This document shows positions 33,916 through 43,824 of a DNA stretch of 64,000 nt, one piece after another. The DNA comes from a bacterium. GTDB lineage: Bacteria > Verrucomicrobiota > Kiritimatiellia > CAIKKV01 > CAITUY01. The position numbers and the translations under genes are program-made. The first letter of the stretch is position 1. Every line of letters begins with the position of its first letter. The notes under the pieces are model-generated. The model did not search any database, was not told where the DNA came from, and was given only the letters and a program-made list of their open reading frames with translations. The stretch covers positions 1 through 64,000 of the forward strand of contig JBAWZF010000005.1 of the NCBI GenBank assembly GCA_037143175.1. Reading direction: 5' to 3'.

Positions 33916-36903
33916 TCAATGCAGGCAACTCAACTTTTTCCTATTCACCCAAAACCAACCTGCAAGAATGAAGCAGGCAACCGAAGTAATCCCATATCCT
34001 ACGACATCGCTCCCCGTGGAGCCATAATAGAGTTCCACATCCGGCTGATCAGGAAACACACACATAAAGCCCGGTGAGATACAATACACCTGCTTCGCCC
34101 CACGAACCTTCCAATTTGGAAACCAGGTCACTTTAATAATGTGAGGGAGCCCCAAGGCGGTCGTCCGGAAATGAATACGGTCGTCCGTGACCGATTCTTC
34201 GCTGATACACTTTGTTCCCGCCATGGTTAACGGCAGTCCCTCCGCCATCATTCCGGGCACATTGGTTTGTCGCATGTCCGCAAGAGCCTTTAACACCTGG
34301 GGCGCACTCAGCACCACAAGTTCATGCCTGTCCACGCTTACCCCGGGCGTCTTCCAAAGCAAAAATTGATCCAGCGCCTGAGGCGTGTAAAGCCATTCCA
34401 GTGAACACTCCTTCCACCGGTCGGTTTCAACTACATAGGGAAGGCGGGGAGGGATAAATACATAACGCCCCTCATGGGTCATCAACTCGAAAAGCGACCA
34501 CTCCTCCTCGCGCGCAATAAAACGCCACTCCTTCATACCCTGTAACGCATCCCTTGCAACAGCACTGCGGGCAATGAAATGTTTTACATTGAACAATTCC
34601 AAATGTCGCGTGGCCCGGGCAAAATCAAATGTGGTGGGGATCACGATGGGCGGGAATCCCGCACATGACGGCGACGTTTCTCCCTGTACATAATACGAAT
34701 ACATGGAACCTAACGCCGAATTAACCAATCCGCCCTCCAGGATGGGTTTCCCGATGAGATGCGGAACGAGTTCAAAAATCCGGCTCGAACCCAACTGATT
34801 ATTTTCCTCGCAAAGATCATTTGCCAATCGTCCCGGCGAACCCTTGAGATAGGACATCAGCTTATCAAACACCGCCGCAGATGGTTTGGACTCCAAGCCT
34901 GCATAATTCCACCGGGCCCAGGATTGGGTCAGGCCCGGCCCCCACAGGCCCCCCACCGACTCGCTCATCATGACACCACACAGAACGGCAGGCACGAGAA
35001 GGCCTGCAAACACCCACCCGCCTCTTGCCCGCTCAAGTAAGACACCGACCCCCACAGCACCAAGTGCCATCATGGCAAAGAATATAAAGGGCCACAGGCG
35101 TACATTAACAAACACCGGAGAAACCCCGTATCCCCCTTCAAACAAAGTCACGCTCACCACGCACATCCAAACCAGCATCCACACTCCAGTCAGCGAACGC
35201 TTGAACCCTGCCACAATCGCAACTCCGGCAAAGACCGCCACTCCCGCGATGTACTCCGGGAAAGATCTGATCAACGACAACGTCCAGTTGCCCCCGAAAT
35301 CCATACTATCAGCCGATTTTGCAATGAGCGGGACCAGCCACCACCCCATCAGCATCAACGCTAATCCCGCCTCTACGCCCAGCACCCAAAAGGCTCGGAA
35401 GAGACGCGCATGATTCAACAGGTTTCCAGGTTTCCCCAACGGGAAACAGGCGAAGAAGGGCACAATCGCCAAAGTCATGAACATGATGACTGAGGTGAAG
35501 AAGTGAGAGGCCAGTACCAATACAAATAACAGAATCGTCCGACCGCGCACAACGCCATCCTGAATATCGCGCGTACCCAGAGCCAATGCCGGCAACATCA
35601 AGGCAAAACTCCAGCTATTGGCAATCATCCCCGCCAGAGTACTGGAAGTGTTGACCCCCCACATTGTGTGCGACTGCACAAATAGAAACGGCACCATGGC
35701 CAAAGCCATCAGGACCGGACAGAGACCAGGCAATCGCCACACTCTGGCCGCCCAATAGGCGCAAAGGGGCGTAAGCACCATCCCCGCCACACTCACGACC
35801 TTAAAGGCGATATTCAGCGGAACAAGCAAACTCATTAGAGCGGCCACCGCGTAGGGAAGGGCAAAATAATACTGAAACATCGGAAACCCACACCACCACC
35901 CCCCAGCCCAGGAAATGATCCGCCCCTGATGGAGCAGTTGCTCCTTCAGGTGACTGACCAGATAAAGATGGGCAGGTGTGTCCCCCCCCACCGGAGTTGT
36001 ATTCCGGATCAAATCAGCAGGGGAAAGATTCCCAATGATAAACAGGCTGATAACAACGAGAATCACCGTTTCAAGCAAAGGAATAGACTTTGTAATGAGA
36101 CTCCCCCGCCCCTCACGCCGCCTGTACTGGAGGATAACGAGCCCAGCAAACACAAGGATCGAAAGTCCTCCCCAAAACTTATACGACTGCCCTATCCACT
36201 TCACCTCCCCCAGCGTCACCTCACCAGATACCGTGGCACATTGTACCGAGCCATTCACGGTGCGCTCCACAATCGCAAAAATGGAATAAGTCGCCCCCGG
36301 TACCGCAGAGTGATTCGTCAGGTCAAAGGATTCGATCCGACTTATGTCGGGCTCCATGATCACCTTTCGGGCCTCACCATCAGCGGAAAACTCATCAGGC
36401 AAAATGAGTCTTACCGTCACCTCACAGGGATCATCTTGAAGTAAAAGCAACTGAATGAAAAGTTTTCCGGTTCGCTCTATCGATGCAGGGGACAGGTTGG
36501 CCGATACCCATACATCCTGATTCGTGCGACTTACTGGTAAAGGGGCGAGGGCCAATGAAGAAAAAGCATTTCCGTTAGCGTGGGCATAACGGATCCGAAT
36601 AACAGCAGGCCGCTCGTCCGGCTGTAGTGGCAGCCCCGGAAATTCAAGCTTTTCGTCGAATATTTCGCCCGGGCGGAGAAACGTGCCGGGATAACTCCTT
36701 GCTTCTATTCCCTGCATCCGGGCATCCAACGAGACCACTCGAAACGGTTCATCACCAAGATTCGTGATTTGAACAACCGCAACAGGTACCCCGTTGGTGT
36801 ATTCCAGGTAAGCTTCAGGATGAAGCCTGACGGCTCCCGCCGAAACGATAAGCGGCAGCATTATGATCCAGCCGGCCAGTAACATCTGCCAAGCTTTGAC
36901 CAT
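33916..36903 (-). CDS. Large polytopic membrane protein (6-pyruvoyl-tetrahydropterin synthase-related, GT-C-like)
   Basis: 995 residues. A signal peptide (MLLAGWIIMLPLIVSAGA) leads into a beta-rich region of about 220 residues outside the membrane. About a dozen membrane helices follow, starting near residue 240. The first loop reads GGDTPAHLYLVSHLKEQLLH and then WAGGWWCGFPMFQYYF. This Asp-x-x-x-His loop is typical of the PTPS-related membrane family, which resembles GT-C glycosyltransferases or oligosaccharyltransferases. A soluble domain (about 680-960) and a final helix end the protein. The N-terminal beta domain is unusual. The role is probably in glycan transfer outside the inner membrane, beside a GT9 gene. 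Confidence 0.75.
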   Translation of the reverse strand: MVKAWQMLLAGWIIMLPLIVSAGAVRLHPEAYLEYTNGVPVAVVQITNLGDEPFRVVSLDARMQGIEARSYPGTFLRPGEIFDEKLEFPGLPLQPDERPAVIRIRYAHANGNAFSSLALAPLPVSRTNQDVWVSANLSPASIERTGKLFIQLLLLQDDPCEVTVRLILPDEFSADGEARKVIMEPDISRIESFDLTNHSAVPGATYSIFAIVERTVNGSVQCATVSGEVTLGEVKWIGQSYKFWGGLSILVFAGLVILQYRRREGRGSLITKSIPLLETVILVVISLFIIGNLSPADLIRNTTPVGGDTPAHLYLVSHLKEQLLHQGRIISWAGGWWCGFPMFQYYFALPYAVAALMSLLVPLNIAFKVVSVAGMVLTPLCAYWAARVWRLPGLCPVLMALAMVPFLFVQSHTMWGVNTSSTLAGMIANSWSFALMLPALALGTRDIQDGVVRGRTILLFVLVLASHFFTSVIMFMTLAIVPFFACFPLGKPGNLLNHARLFRAFWVLGVEAGLALMLMGWWLVPLIAKSADSMDFGGNWTLSLIRSFPEYIAGVAVFAGVAIVAGFKRSLTGVWMLVWMCVVSVTLFEGGYGVSPVFVNVRLWPFIFFAMMALGAVGVGVLLERARGGWVFAGLLVPAVLCGVMMSESVGGLWGPGLTQSWARWNYAGLESKPSAAVFDKLMSYLKGSPGRLANDLCEENNQLGSSRIFELVPHLIGKPILEGGLVNSALGSMYSYYVQGETSPSCAGFPPIVIPTTFDFARATRHLELFNVKHFIARSAVARDALQGMKEWRFIAREEEWSLFELMTHEGRYVFIPPRLPYVVETDRWKECSLEWLYTPQALDQFLLWKTPGVSVDRHELVVLSAPQVLKALADMRQTNVPGMMAEGLPLTMAGTKCISEESVTDDRIHFRTTALGLPHIIKVTWFPNWKVRGAKQVYCISPGFMCVFPDQPDVELYYGSTGSDVVGYGITSVACFILAGWFWVNRKKLSCLH

Positions 36904-36931
36904 AGATTCTGCCGCTCCCGTCCGGGGATAC

Positions 36932-37984
36932 TTAATTGATCAGGCGAACCGTTCGGTTACCTTTTTCGATCCACCCGATTATCACCGGTTTGGAACCGGT
37001 TTTCCGGAGAATGGCGATGGATTTCTCAACATCCTGCTTTTTCACCACAACCACCATGCCAATACCCATGTTAAAGACACGGTACATTTCCTCACGATCA
37101 ACTTTACCTACCCGCTGGATAAATTTATAGACTTCAGGAACTTCCCAGGAAGTACGATCAAACACAGCATTCACGTCGGCGGGCAAAACGCGGGGAACAT
37201 TATCCGGGAATCCGCCCCCGGTAATATGGGCCATTCCGCGAACTTTAATGGATTTCATCAACGTGGTCACCGGCTTCAAATAGCTCCGATGAACGGCCAG
37301 CAACACATCAGCAACGGTTCTATGGGTGCCCGGCAAAATATCCGTGAGTTTCAACTTTGCCTGTTCAAGTATTACCCGCCGTGCCAAAGAATACCCGTTG
37401 GTATGCAAACCCGACGAAGGCAGCCCTATCATGACATCGCCGGGACGGATGGCTTTACCCGTCACCACCTTCCGTCGATCTACAACACCCACGATGGTCC
37501 CCACAAGATCATATTCTTTAGGTGGATACAATCCGGGCATTTCCGCGGTTTCGCCACCCAGCAACGCACATCCATTCTCCCGGCAAGCCTTGCAAAGCCC
37601 GCTCACGACCTGCTCAAATATCCAGCCCTCGAATTTCGAGATCCCCACATAGTCCATGAAAAATAACGGCACGGCTCCCTGTACCAGAATATCATTCACG
37701 CAATGATTCACGATATCCTGCCCGATGGTGTCATGCTTGCCAGCCAGGGCGGCCACCTTGAGCTTGGTTCCCACCCCATCCGTACTGGCCACCAAAATCT
37801 TGTCTTTTCCAGGAGAAGCAAAAAAACCACCGAAAGATCCGATCTCATTCAACACTCCGGAAGTCCGGGTGGATTTCACCATCTTTTTGATAGAGGCGAT
37901 CCCCGCCATTTTCTGATCGATATCCACACCCGCCGCCGCATAGGCAGACATGGCTTTTTTCGTCTTCAACTTTTTCGTGCTCAT
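36932..37984 (-). CDS. purM: Phosphoribosylformylglycinamidine cyclo-ligase
   Basis: 350 residues from the ATG at 37984, placed after GGAG. Family marks are MSAYAAAGVDIDQKMAGI, LVASTDGVGTKLKVA, MNDILVQGA in its local form VNDILVQGAVPLFFMDYVG, GGETAEMPGLYP, and GLHTNGYSLAR. It makes aminoimidazole ribonucleotide from FGAM with ATP in purine synthesis. It lies 17 bases after purB. Confidence 0.96.
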   Translation of the reverse strand: MSTKKLKTKKAMSAYAAAGVDIDQKMAGIASIKKMVKSTRTSGVLNEIGSFGGFFASPGKDKILVASTDGVGTKLKVAALAGKHDTIGQDIVNHCVNDILVQGAVPLFFMDYVGISKFEGWIFEQVVSGLCKACRENGCALLGGETAEMPGLYPPKEYDLVGTIVGVVDRRKVVTGKAIRPGDVMIGLPSSGLHTNGYSLARRVILEQAKLKLTDILPGTHRTVADVLLAVHRSYLKPVTTLMKSIKVRGMAHITGGGFPDNVPRVLPADVNAVFDRTSWEVPEVYKFIQRVGKVDREEMYRVFNMGIGMVVVVKKQDVEKSIAILRKTGSKPVIIGWIEKGNRTVRLIN

Positions 37985-38001
37985 GATTTCTCTCTCCTTT
38001 T

Positions 38002-39294
38002 TCACAGCCCAACTGCCTTGAACGTTCGAGCCACATCCCTGAAATGCGTCGCAAGATTAAACACCTGGTCGAGATCCCCTGCCGATACCTTGGCCATGAT
38101 TTCGGGATCCGCCTCAATGAGGTCACGGAGGTTGCGTCTCGAGTCCCAGGCCGCCATGGCATGTCGCTGAACCATCCGATAAGCCTGCTCCCGCGTAAAG
38201 CCCTTTTGAGTCAACATTAAGAGAACTTGCTGGGAATGGATCAAGCCATGCGTCAGATTGAGATTTTCCTTCATCCGCTCAGGTGACACCAGCATGTTGT
38301 GGGTCAACTTCTCCAGTCCGACTAACATATGATCGAGTGCAATCGTACTATCGGGCAAAATGACACGTTCAACGGACGAATGAGAGATATCCCGCTCATG
38401 CCAGAGCGCCACATTCTCAAGGGCAGCCACAAGGTTTCCACGCAATAACCGGGCTAGTCCGCATAGTTTTTCACCGGTAATCGGGTTCTTTTTGTGCGGC
38501 ATCGCCGAGGATCCCTTTTGTTCCTCGCCAAAATATTCTTCCACCTCAAGAACTTCAGTCCGTTGCAGATGCCGGAACTCCGTTGCCCACCGGTCAACTG
38601 AGGCGCCGACCAAAGCCACAGCAGACATATATTCCGCATGCCGATCGCGTTGCAAAATCTGCGTCGATATGGCGGCAGGCTTAAGTCCGAGTTTTTTGCA
38701 AACATATTGCTCAACGAAAGGATCAATGTGCGCGTGGGTTCCCACGGCACCGGAAAGCTGCCCCACCCGAATCACTTCACGAGCCGCCTCCAACCGTTTC
38801 AAGGCACGCCCAAATTCATCGTACATCAGCGCCATTTTGAGCCCGAAAGTGATCGGCTCGGCATGAACGCCATGACTGCGGCCAATCATGGGTGTTAATT
38901 TATATTTTTTGGCTTTGACTGCCGCCGCCTTACGCACCGCCTTGACATCGACTATCAGAATATCCATCGCCTGAACCATCTGAACGGCCAAGGCGGTGTC
39001 CAAAACGTCAGAACTTGTCAGGCCCCGGTGAATGAACCGGGAAGAAGGACCTACATGCTCGGCGACATTGGAGAGAAAGGCGATCACATCATGATTGACC
39101 TTCGCTTCAATCTCATTGATGCGTTTGACACTAAAGGCCGCACGGGATTTGATGCGTTTCAGATCCGCCGCCGGGACAATCCCCAATTCATGCATCGCCT
39201 CACAGGCAAGGATTTCGATTTTCAGCCAGATGCTGAATTTATTTTCATCTTCCCAAATATTCCCAATTTCAGGACGTGTATACCGTGGAATCAT
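38002..39294 (-). CDS. purB: Adenylosuccinate lyase
   Basis: 430 residues, a normal length. The fumarase-superfamily signature is KGSSAMPHKKNPITGE, with the catalytic Ser. Other marks are FIHRGLTSSDVLDTALA, the catalytic His region GRSHGVHAEPITFG, and RDISHSSVERVILPD. It cleaves SAICAR and adenylosuccinate to release fumarate in purine synthesis. It begins 74 bases after ftsW, where the dcw cluster gives way to purine genes. Confidence 0.97.
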   Translation of the reverse strand: MIPRYTRPEIGNIWEDENKFSIWLKIEILACEAMHELGIVPAADLKRIKSRAAFSVKRINEIEAKVNHDVIAFLSNVAEHVGPSSRFIHRGLTSSDVLDTALAVQMVQAMDILIVDVKAVRKAAAVKAKKYKLTPMIGRSHGVHAEPITFGLKMALMYDEFGRALKRLEAAREVIRVGQLSGAVGTHAHIDPFVEQYVCKKLGLKPAAISTQILQRDRHAEYMSAVALVGASVDRWATEFRHLQRTEVLEVEEYFGEEQKGSSAMPHKKNPITGEKLCGLARLLRGNLVAALENVALWHERDISHSSVERVILPDSTIALDHMLVGLEKLTHNMLVSPERMKENLNLTHGLIHSQQVLLMLTQKGFTREQAYRMVQRHAMAAWDSRRNLRDLIEADPEIMAKVSAGDLDQVFNLATHFRDVARTFKAVGL

Positions 39295-39368
39295 AAGTAA
39301 TCTCCTCTTAGAAGTGCGGTCAAAACCTATTGAATTTCACCCTTTGATGCCAGCAAATACATCAGATA

Positions 39369-40508
39369 CTACATCCATCTGGCATTATCTTTGACGGCCC
39401 TAGTGACCGCACAATCTTCCGGCACCACTCCTTGTCGGGCTATATTTACCAGTACCCCGACACACATCATGGAAACGATCAGGCTGGAACCGCCATAACT
39501 GATAAAGGGGAGAGCAAGACCTTTGGTTGGCAAGCAGCCTGAAACCACCCCGATATTAATGGCCGCCTGAACAGCCGTCATTAACGTGAACCCAGTGCCC
39601 ATTAATCGTCCAAAAAGATCAGGTGCCTGAAAACTGATAACGGCGCCACAGGCGAGAAACCCCGAGAATAAAAGCACCACGAGAATAGAGGCCGCCAGCC
39701 CCAACTCTTCACCTATAATCGCGAGAATAAAATCAGTATGAGCCTCCGGAAGGTAGAAATGCTTTTGAAGACTCTCGCCCAGCCCCACGCCCCAGACCCC
39801 GCCCAGAGTAAAAGCCTGTTCGGACTGCTGAAGATGATAGGCCTCCTTGGGATATTTATCAGGATCCATGAAAGCCAACACCCGCCCGGCTCGGATGGGA
39901 TCGTGCATCACCGCTGCACCAAACACGAGAGCCCCCATCAAACCCAGGATGACCAGGTAGCGGCCAGGGCTTCCCCCTGTAAACATAATGGCCGCCCCCA
40001 CGACCCCCAACAGGACCGTGGTGCCAAAATCAGGCTCAACAATCACCAGGATTAAAAAAATCCCCATCAATGAAAGGGGCTTCAGAATCCCCTCTTTGAA
40101 GGTTTGTCCCTTGATGCCGGATTTAGTCATCCAGGCACTCATCATGATGACCAACGCAAATTTCGCCAGTTCAGATGGCTGAGTACTGATGGGCCCAATC
40201 CGAATCCACCGGTGGCTGCCATTGATCTTGGCGCCAATCCCCGGCACCAGCACAAGCACCAGTAATAGACCGGAAAATACCGATATAGGAATCCACCAGC
40301 GTTGCCACTGATGGTAATCAATAGAGGCGGTCACCACACCTGCCACCGCGGCGGCAACCAACCAGATCAATTGCCGAAACAGGAAATAGTTTGCATCTTT
40401 GTAGACAGCGTTCCCTTTAACAGAACTGGCGCTGGCCAACATTACGATGCCCAGCGCCAGTAACAAAAGAACGATGCCCACTAATATGGTGGGCGTTTTC
40501 CGCATCAC
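39369..40508 (-). CDS. ftsW: SEDS-family peptidoglycan polymerase FtsW
   Basis: 379 residues, about ten membrane helices. It starts TPTILVGIVLLLLALGIVML, and includes GSHRWIRIGPISTQPSELAK, IGEELGLAAS and the signature LALPFISYGGSSLI near the end. It polymerises lipid II at the division septum with FtsI. It overlaps the LysM gene stop as ATGA. Position in the dcw cluster and motif favour FtsW over RodA. Confidence 0.95.
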   Translation of the reverse strand: MMRKTPTILVGIVLLLLALGIVMLASASSVKGNAVYKDANYFLFRQLIWLVAAAVAGVVTASIDYHQWQRWWIPISVFSGLLLVLVLVPGIGAKINGSHRWIRIGPISTQPSELAKFALVIMMSAWMTKSGIKGQTFKEGILKPLSLMGIFLILVIVEPDFGTTVLLGVVGAAIMFTGGSPGRYLVILGLMGALVFGAAVMHDPIRAGRVLAFMDPDKYPKEAYHLQQSEQAFTLGGVWGVGLGESLQKHFYLPEAHTDFILAIIGEELGLAASILVVLLFSGFLACGAVISFQAPDLFGRLMGTGFTLMTAVQAAINIGVVSGCLPTKGLALPFISYGGSSLIVSMMCVGVLVNIARQGVVPEDCAVTRAVKDNARWM

Positions 40509-41359
40509 TCAACAGGCGGAGGAATTTTCAAGGTCTGCCCCGCCTTAACGTCAGGCGATGATAAATTGTTCAGCTTCATGACTTCCTCGGCGCGAACACC
40601 ATACATCATAGCAATGGAGTTCAGGTCCTGATTCAGTTCAACGACATGCAGAACGTCATTCGACTTCGGGGCCGCAGGATCAACCGCCGCCGGCTCAACC
40701 GGAGCCACAGTCGCTTCGGGAACCACGGCATCAGCCGGAGCCGGGGCCGTAGGCCCTTTCACCGCGGAAGCTGCAGAACCTTTGGGAAGTTTCAGCTTCT
40801 GCCCCACCTGCAACTTGTCACTGCTCAGGCCATTGAGCTGCTTAAGAGCCCGGATTGTCGTCTTGTGGGCCACGGCGACGCTCCCGAGCATGTCCCCGGA
40901 CTTAACCACATAGACGTCGCCACTCGCGGCAACGGGCGCAGACTTCACTGCCGATTTTGCGGGCTTCTTATGCACGGCCTTACCCGCAACATGCGCAGGG
41001 GCGGCCGCATCCGCAGCACTCAGTTCAACAGAACCGGGAAGTTTCAGTTTCTGACCGACACGAATCTTATTCGGGTTCGTGATACCGTTCAGCTTGATGA
41101 TATCTTTTGTGGAAACTTTCAGCTTCTTGGCGATTGAACCAAGACTGTCACCCGCCTTGACTATATAAGTTTTGGATTCAACGACCACTTCAGCTTTGAC
41201 CTCATTGGTCTTGGCTTCAACAGACGCCACAACTTCCGTTGTCGGCGGCATCACGACCGGGCCAACCGGCTCTTCCTGAACACGGGTTGTCCCGCATCCC
41301 GCACTCAACATTAATCCACCAACGATTACGACTGACCCAATGATTCGCGCCTTTTTCAC
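40505..41359 (-). CDS. Triple-LysM lipoprotein
   Basis: 284 residues. The lipobox LSAGC near residue 22 makes it a lipoprotein. Three LysM peptidoglycan-binding domains follow near residues 62-110 (KTYIVKAGDSLGSIAKKL), 147-195 (DVYVVKSGDMLGSVAVAH) and 237-283 (LHVVELNQDLNSIAMMYG), joined by Ala/Pro-rich linkers. No enzymatic domain is present. The GTG start overlaps the murD stop, with AGGAG upstream, and the stop overlaps ftsW. The position is where ftsW follows murD in most clusters, so it may help anchor or place the division machinery on peptidoglycan (inference). Confidence 0.9.
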   Translation of the reverse strand: MKKARIIGSVVIVGGLMLSAGCGTTRVQEEPVGPVVMPPTTEVVASVEAKTNEVKAEVVVESKTYIVKAGDSLGSIAKKLKVSTKDIIKLNGITNPNKIRVGQKLKLPGSVELSAADAAAPAHVAGKAVHKKPAKSAVKSAPVAASGDVYVVKSGDMLGSVAVAHKTTIRALKQLNGLSSDKLQVGQKLKLPKGSAASAVKGPTAPAPADAVVPEATVAPVEPAAVDPAAPKSNDVLHVVELNQDLNSIAMMYGVRAEEVMKLNNLSSPDVKAGQTLKIPPPVE

Positions 41360-42720
41360 TACCTGTTCTCCTTTTTTATATCCCGCACAATTTCCAAAAA
41401 CTGTTCACCTCTGTCTTCAAAACTCTTAAACTGGTCAAAGCTTGCGCAACCGGGTGACAATAATATCACGTCACCATTTTCCGCATCTTTCCAGGCCTTA
41501 TTCACAGCCGCTTTCAAGTCAGAACAAACCACACAAGAAAGTTGATCCTGCCAAGCGGCAGCCATGACCTGTGAATATTTCCCGATAATGTAAACACCGA
41601 GGACCTTGTTTACCAGTACTTTTTTTACTGATTCCAAATCCTTTTCTTTCAATAACCCACCCGCAATCAGCCGTACAGGGCCATGCGCCATCCGAACCCC
41701 TGCCGACATGGCCGCCAGATTTGTGGCTTTGGAGTCATTAATAAAGGAAACCCCGTCTATTTCCGCCACTTTCTGCATACGGTGTGGCAGACTTTGAAAT
41801 GCGCTTGCGGCAGCCGTAACCCCCTGCAAAGATACACCGACCCCTGCCAGGGCCGCCACACAAGCAGCCGCCGTCACACCCATCACCTCATTATCAAAAA
41901 TGGAGCCCTCTACCAACACCGGTTGTGACAAACTGGCGCCGCGAATCGAGCCTTTCTCGTAATAAAAGGAGGATTTATTGGATAACCCAAAGGTGGCGAC
42001 ACGGCACCCCGACGACAAAGCGAACCCAATCTGCCCGGACAGGGCTTCAGGAATCACCGCCACATGCCGCTGATCCATGCGCCTGAACATGCGGGCTTTC
42101 ATCTCCGTATAACGCTCCATCGTTCCATGACGATCAAGATGATTGGGATTGATATTCAGCAAGATTCCCGCATCGGGGGCAAATTGCTCGACCCCCTCAA
42201 ACTGGAAAGAACTGACCTCCACCACGACCCACGCAGGCGCAGGTTCCAAACAAGCGAGCGCAGATAAAGGGGCCCCATAATTTCCACCTGCCACCGCCGA
42301 AATGCCTGCCTTCTGGAGTGATTCACAACACAGTTTCACCAGCGTGCTTTTCCCGTTTGAGCCCGTCACCGCAAGAACACGGCTTTTGCAGGCGCGCCAC
42401 CCGAGTTCGAGTTCAGAGATGACAGCTACCCCACGCCGCCGCAACTCGAGCACCCAGGGATCGGTCTCGGGAATCCCGGGGCTCACTACTCCCAAAACGA
42501 ATTGGGCCTCAGGCAAAATCCGTGATCCAATAAAAACCTGGCATCCTCTATCCCGCAAGTGCTGAGCCTTGATTTCTAACTCCGCACTTGTTCCGGCATC
42601 CGCCACCATGACCCGACGGCCCTGCTGCAGTAACAGCTGCGCAGCGGCTTCCCCGCTGGCGCCCAACCCCAGCACCAACACAACGGAATCAGCTATGGAT
42701 GATCGATCAGGCATGGTCAT
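41359..42720 (-). CDS. murD: UDP-N-acetylmuramoyl-L-alanine--D-glutamate ligase
   Basis: 453 residues from the ATG at 42720, which shares a base with the mraY stop (TGATG). The N-terminal Rossmann part has VLVLGLGASGEAAAQLL; the ATP loop is VLAVTGSNGKSTLVKL. Conserved NINPNHLDRHGTMERYTEMK, SFINDSKATNLAA and LIAGGLLKEKDL follow. It adds D-Glu to UDP-MurNAc-L-Ala. Confidence 0.96.
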   Translation of the reverse strand: MTMPDRSSIADSVVLVLGLGASGEAAAQLLLQQGRRVMVADAGTSAELEIKAQHLRDRGCQVFIGSRILPEAQFVLGVVSPGIPETDPWVLELRRRGVAVISELELGWRACKSRVLAVTGSNGKSTLVKLCCESLQKAGISAVAGGNYGAPLSALACLEPAPAWVVVEVSSFQFEGVEQFAPDAGILLNINPNHLDRHGTMERYTEMKARMFRRMDQRHVAVIPEALSGQIGFALSSGCRVATFGLSNKSSFYYEKGSIRGASLSQPVLVEGSIFDNEVMGVTAAACVAALAGVGVSLQGVTAAASAFQSLPHRMQKVAEIDGVSFINDSKATNLAAMSAGVRMAHGPVRLIAGGLLKEKDLESVKKVLVNKVLGVYIIGKYSQVMAAAWQDQLSCVVCSDLKAAVNKAWKDAENGDVILLSPGCASFDQFKSFEDRGEQFLEIVRDIKKENR

Positions 42721-43820
42721 CACCGGAATTTGAGCGTGGCTATTCCAAGCAGTGCAAAGAGAATCGAGAGAATCCAAAACCGGATCGTTACTTGCGTCTC
42801 ACTCCATTTTTTCATCTCAAAGTGATGATGAATCGGAGCCATTGCGAAAATTCTTTTTCCACGCAATTTAAATGAGGCCACCTGCAAGATCACGCTCATG
42901 GCTTCCATGACAAAGACTCCCCCGACCATCACCAGCAGAAGTTCCTGCTTGATCAAAATCGCCACCATGGCCACCGCACCCCCAAGGGCCAGACTGCCGG
43001 TATCCCCCATGAACACTTGCGCAGGATGACAGTTGTACCACAAAAACCCAAGGCAACCGCCTAAAAGGCAGCCGCAAAAGACAGCCAATTCTCCCGTGCC
43101 AGGAATATAGGGCAAAAATAAATATTCCGCGAACGCGCGGTGACCGGCAATATAGGCCATGACCAGATACGCTAACGCCACGGTGCTACTGCAGCCAATG
43201 GCCAGGCCATCCAGGCCATCCGTCAGGTTTACAGCATTGCTCGCCCCCACCACAATTAACACGATCAGTGCAATCGCGGCAAACCAGCCCATATCCTGAA
43301 TCACAGGCCCCTTGAAAAACGGAACCATCAACTGCAGGGTATGCTCGCGGGTTTCAGGCAGAATCAACAGCACCCCGCCAACAATGACCGCCCACAAAAC
43401 CTGAAGCCGAAATTTGGCTCTGGCGCTTAGCCCTTTGGCATTTTTCCCCTTCAGCTTCACCGAGTCATCCAAAAAACCCACAAACCCCATAAAAACAAAA
43501 GTTAGCAGCGTCAACAGGATATACACATTGGTCGGCATCGCCCAAAGCAACGTGGATAAAGTAACCGAGCCGATGATCAGAATCCCCCCCATCGTGGGCG
43601 TCCCCTCTTTCTTCTCATGTAAGACATGAAGCGGCGGGGCTTCTTCTTTGCGGATATATTGCTGCACTTTATACGAGCGTAGCTTTCGAATCACCCAGGG
43701 GCCCAGGATCACACACAATAAAAACGCCGTAGCGGCTCCAGAAAACGCACGGACCGTGATGTACTTGAACACCCGAAACTCAGAGATCCAGTTACTCAAA
43801 AAATGCAAATAGTAAAACAT
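42720..43820 (-). CDS. mraY: Phospho-N-acetylmuramoyl-pentapeptide-transferase
   Basis: 366 residues from the ATG at 43820, with AAGGA 8 bases upstream; a longer reading would overlap murF. Family motifs: EGTPTMGGILI, FLDDSVKLKGKNAKGLSA, NAVNLTDGLDGLAIG, FMGDTGSLALGG and PIHHHFEMKKW. About ten membrane helices. It makes lipid I from undecaprenyl phosphate at the inner membrane. Confidence 0.97.
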   Translation of the reverse strand: MFYYLHFLSNWISEFRVFKYITVRAFSGAATAFLLCVILGPWVIRKLRSYKVQQYIRKEEAPPLHVLHEKKEGTPTMGGILIIGSVTLSTLLWAMPTNVYILLTLLTFVFMGFVGFLDDSVKLKGKNAKGLSARAKFRLQVLWAVIVGGVLLILPETREHTLQLMVPFFKGPVIQDMGWFAAIALIVLIVVGASNAVNLTDGLDGLAIGCSSTVALAYLVMAYIAGHRAFAEYLFLPYIPGTGELAVFCGCLLGGCLGFLWYNCHPAQVFMGDTGSLALGGAVAMVAILIKQELLLVMVGGVFVMEAMSVILQVASFKLRGKRIFAMAPIHHHFEMKKWSETQVTIRFWILSILFALLGIATLKFR

Positions 43821-43824
43821 GTCT

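Noticed and set aside
36863-37666. 267-codon open frame opposite purM
   Set aside because: Antisense shadow of a conserved gene with no start signal or domain.
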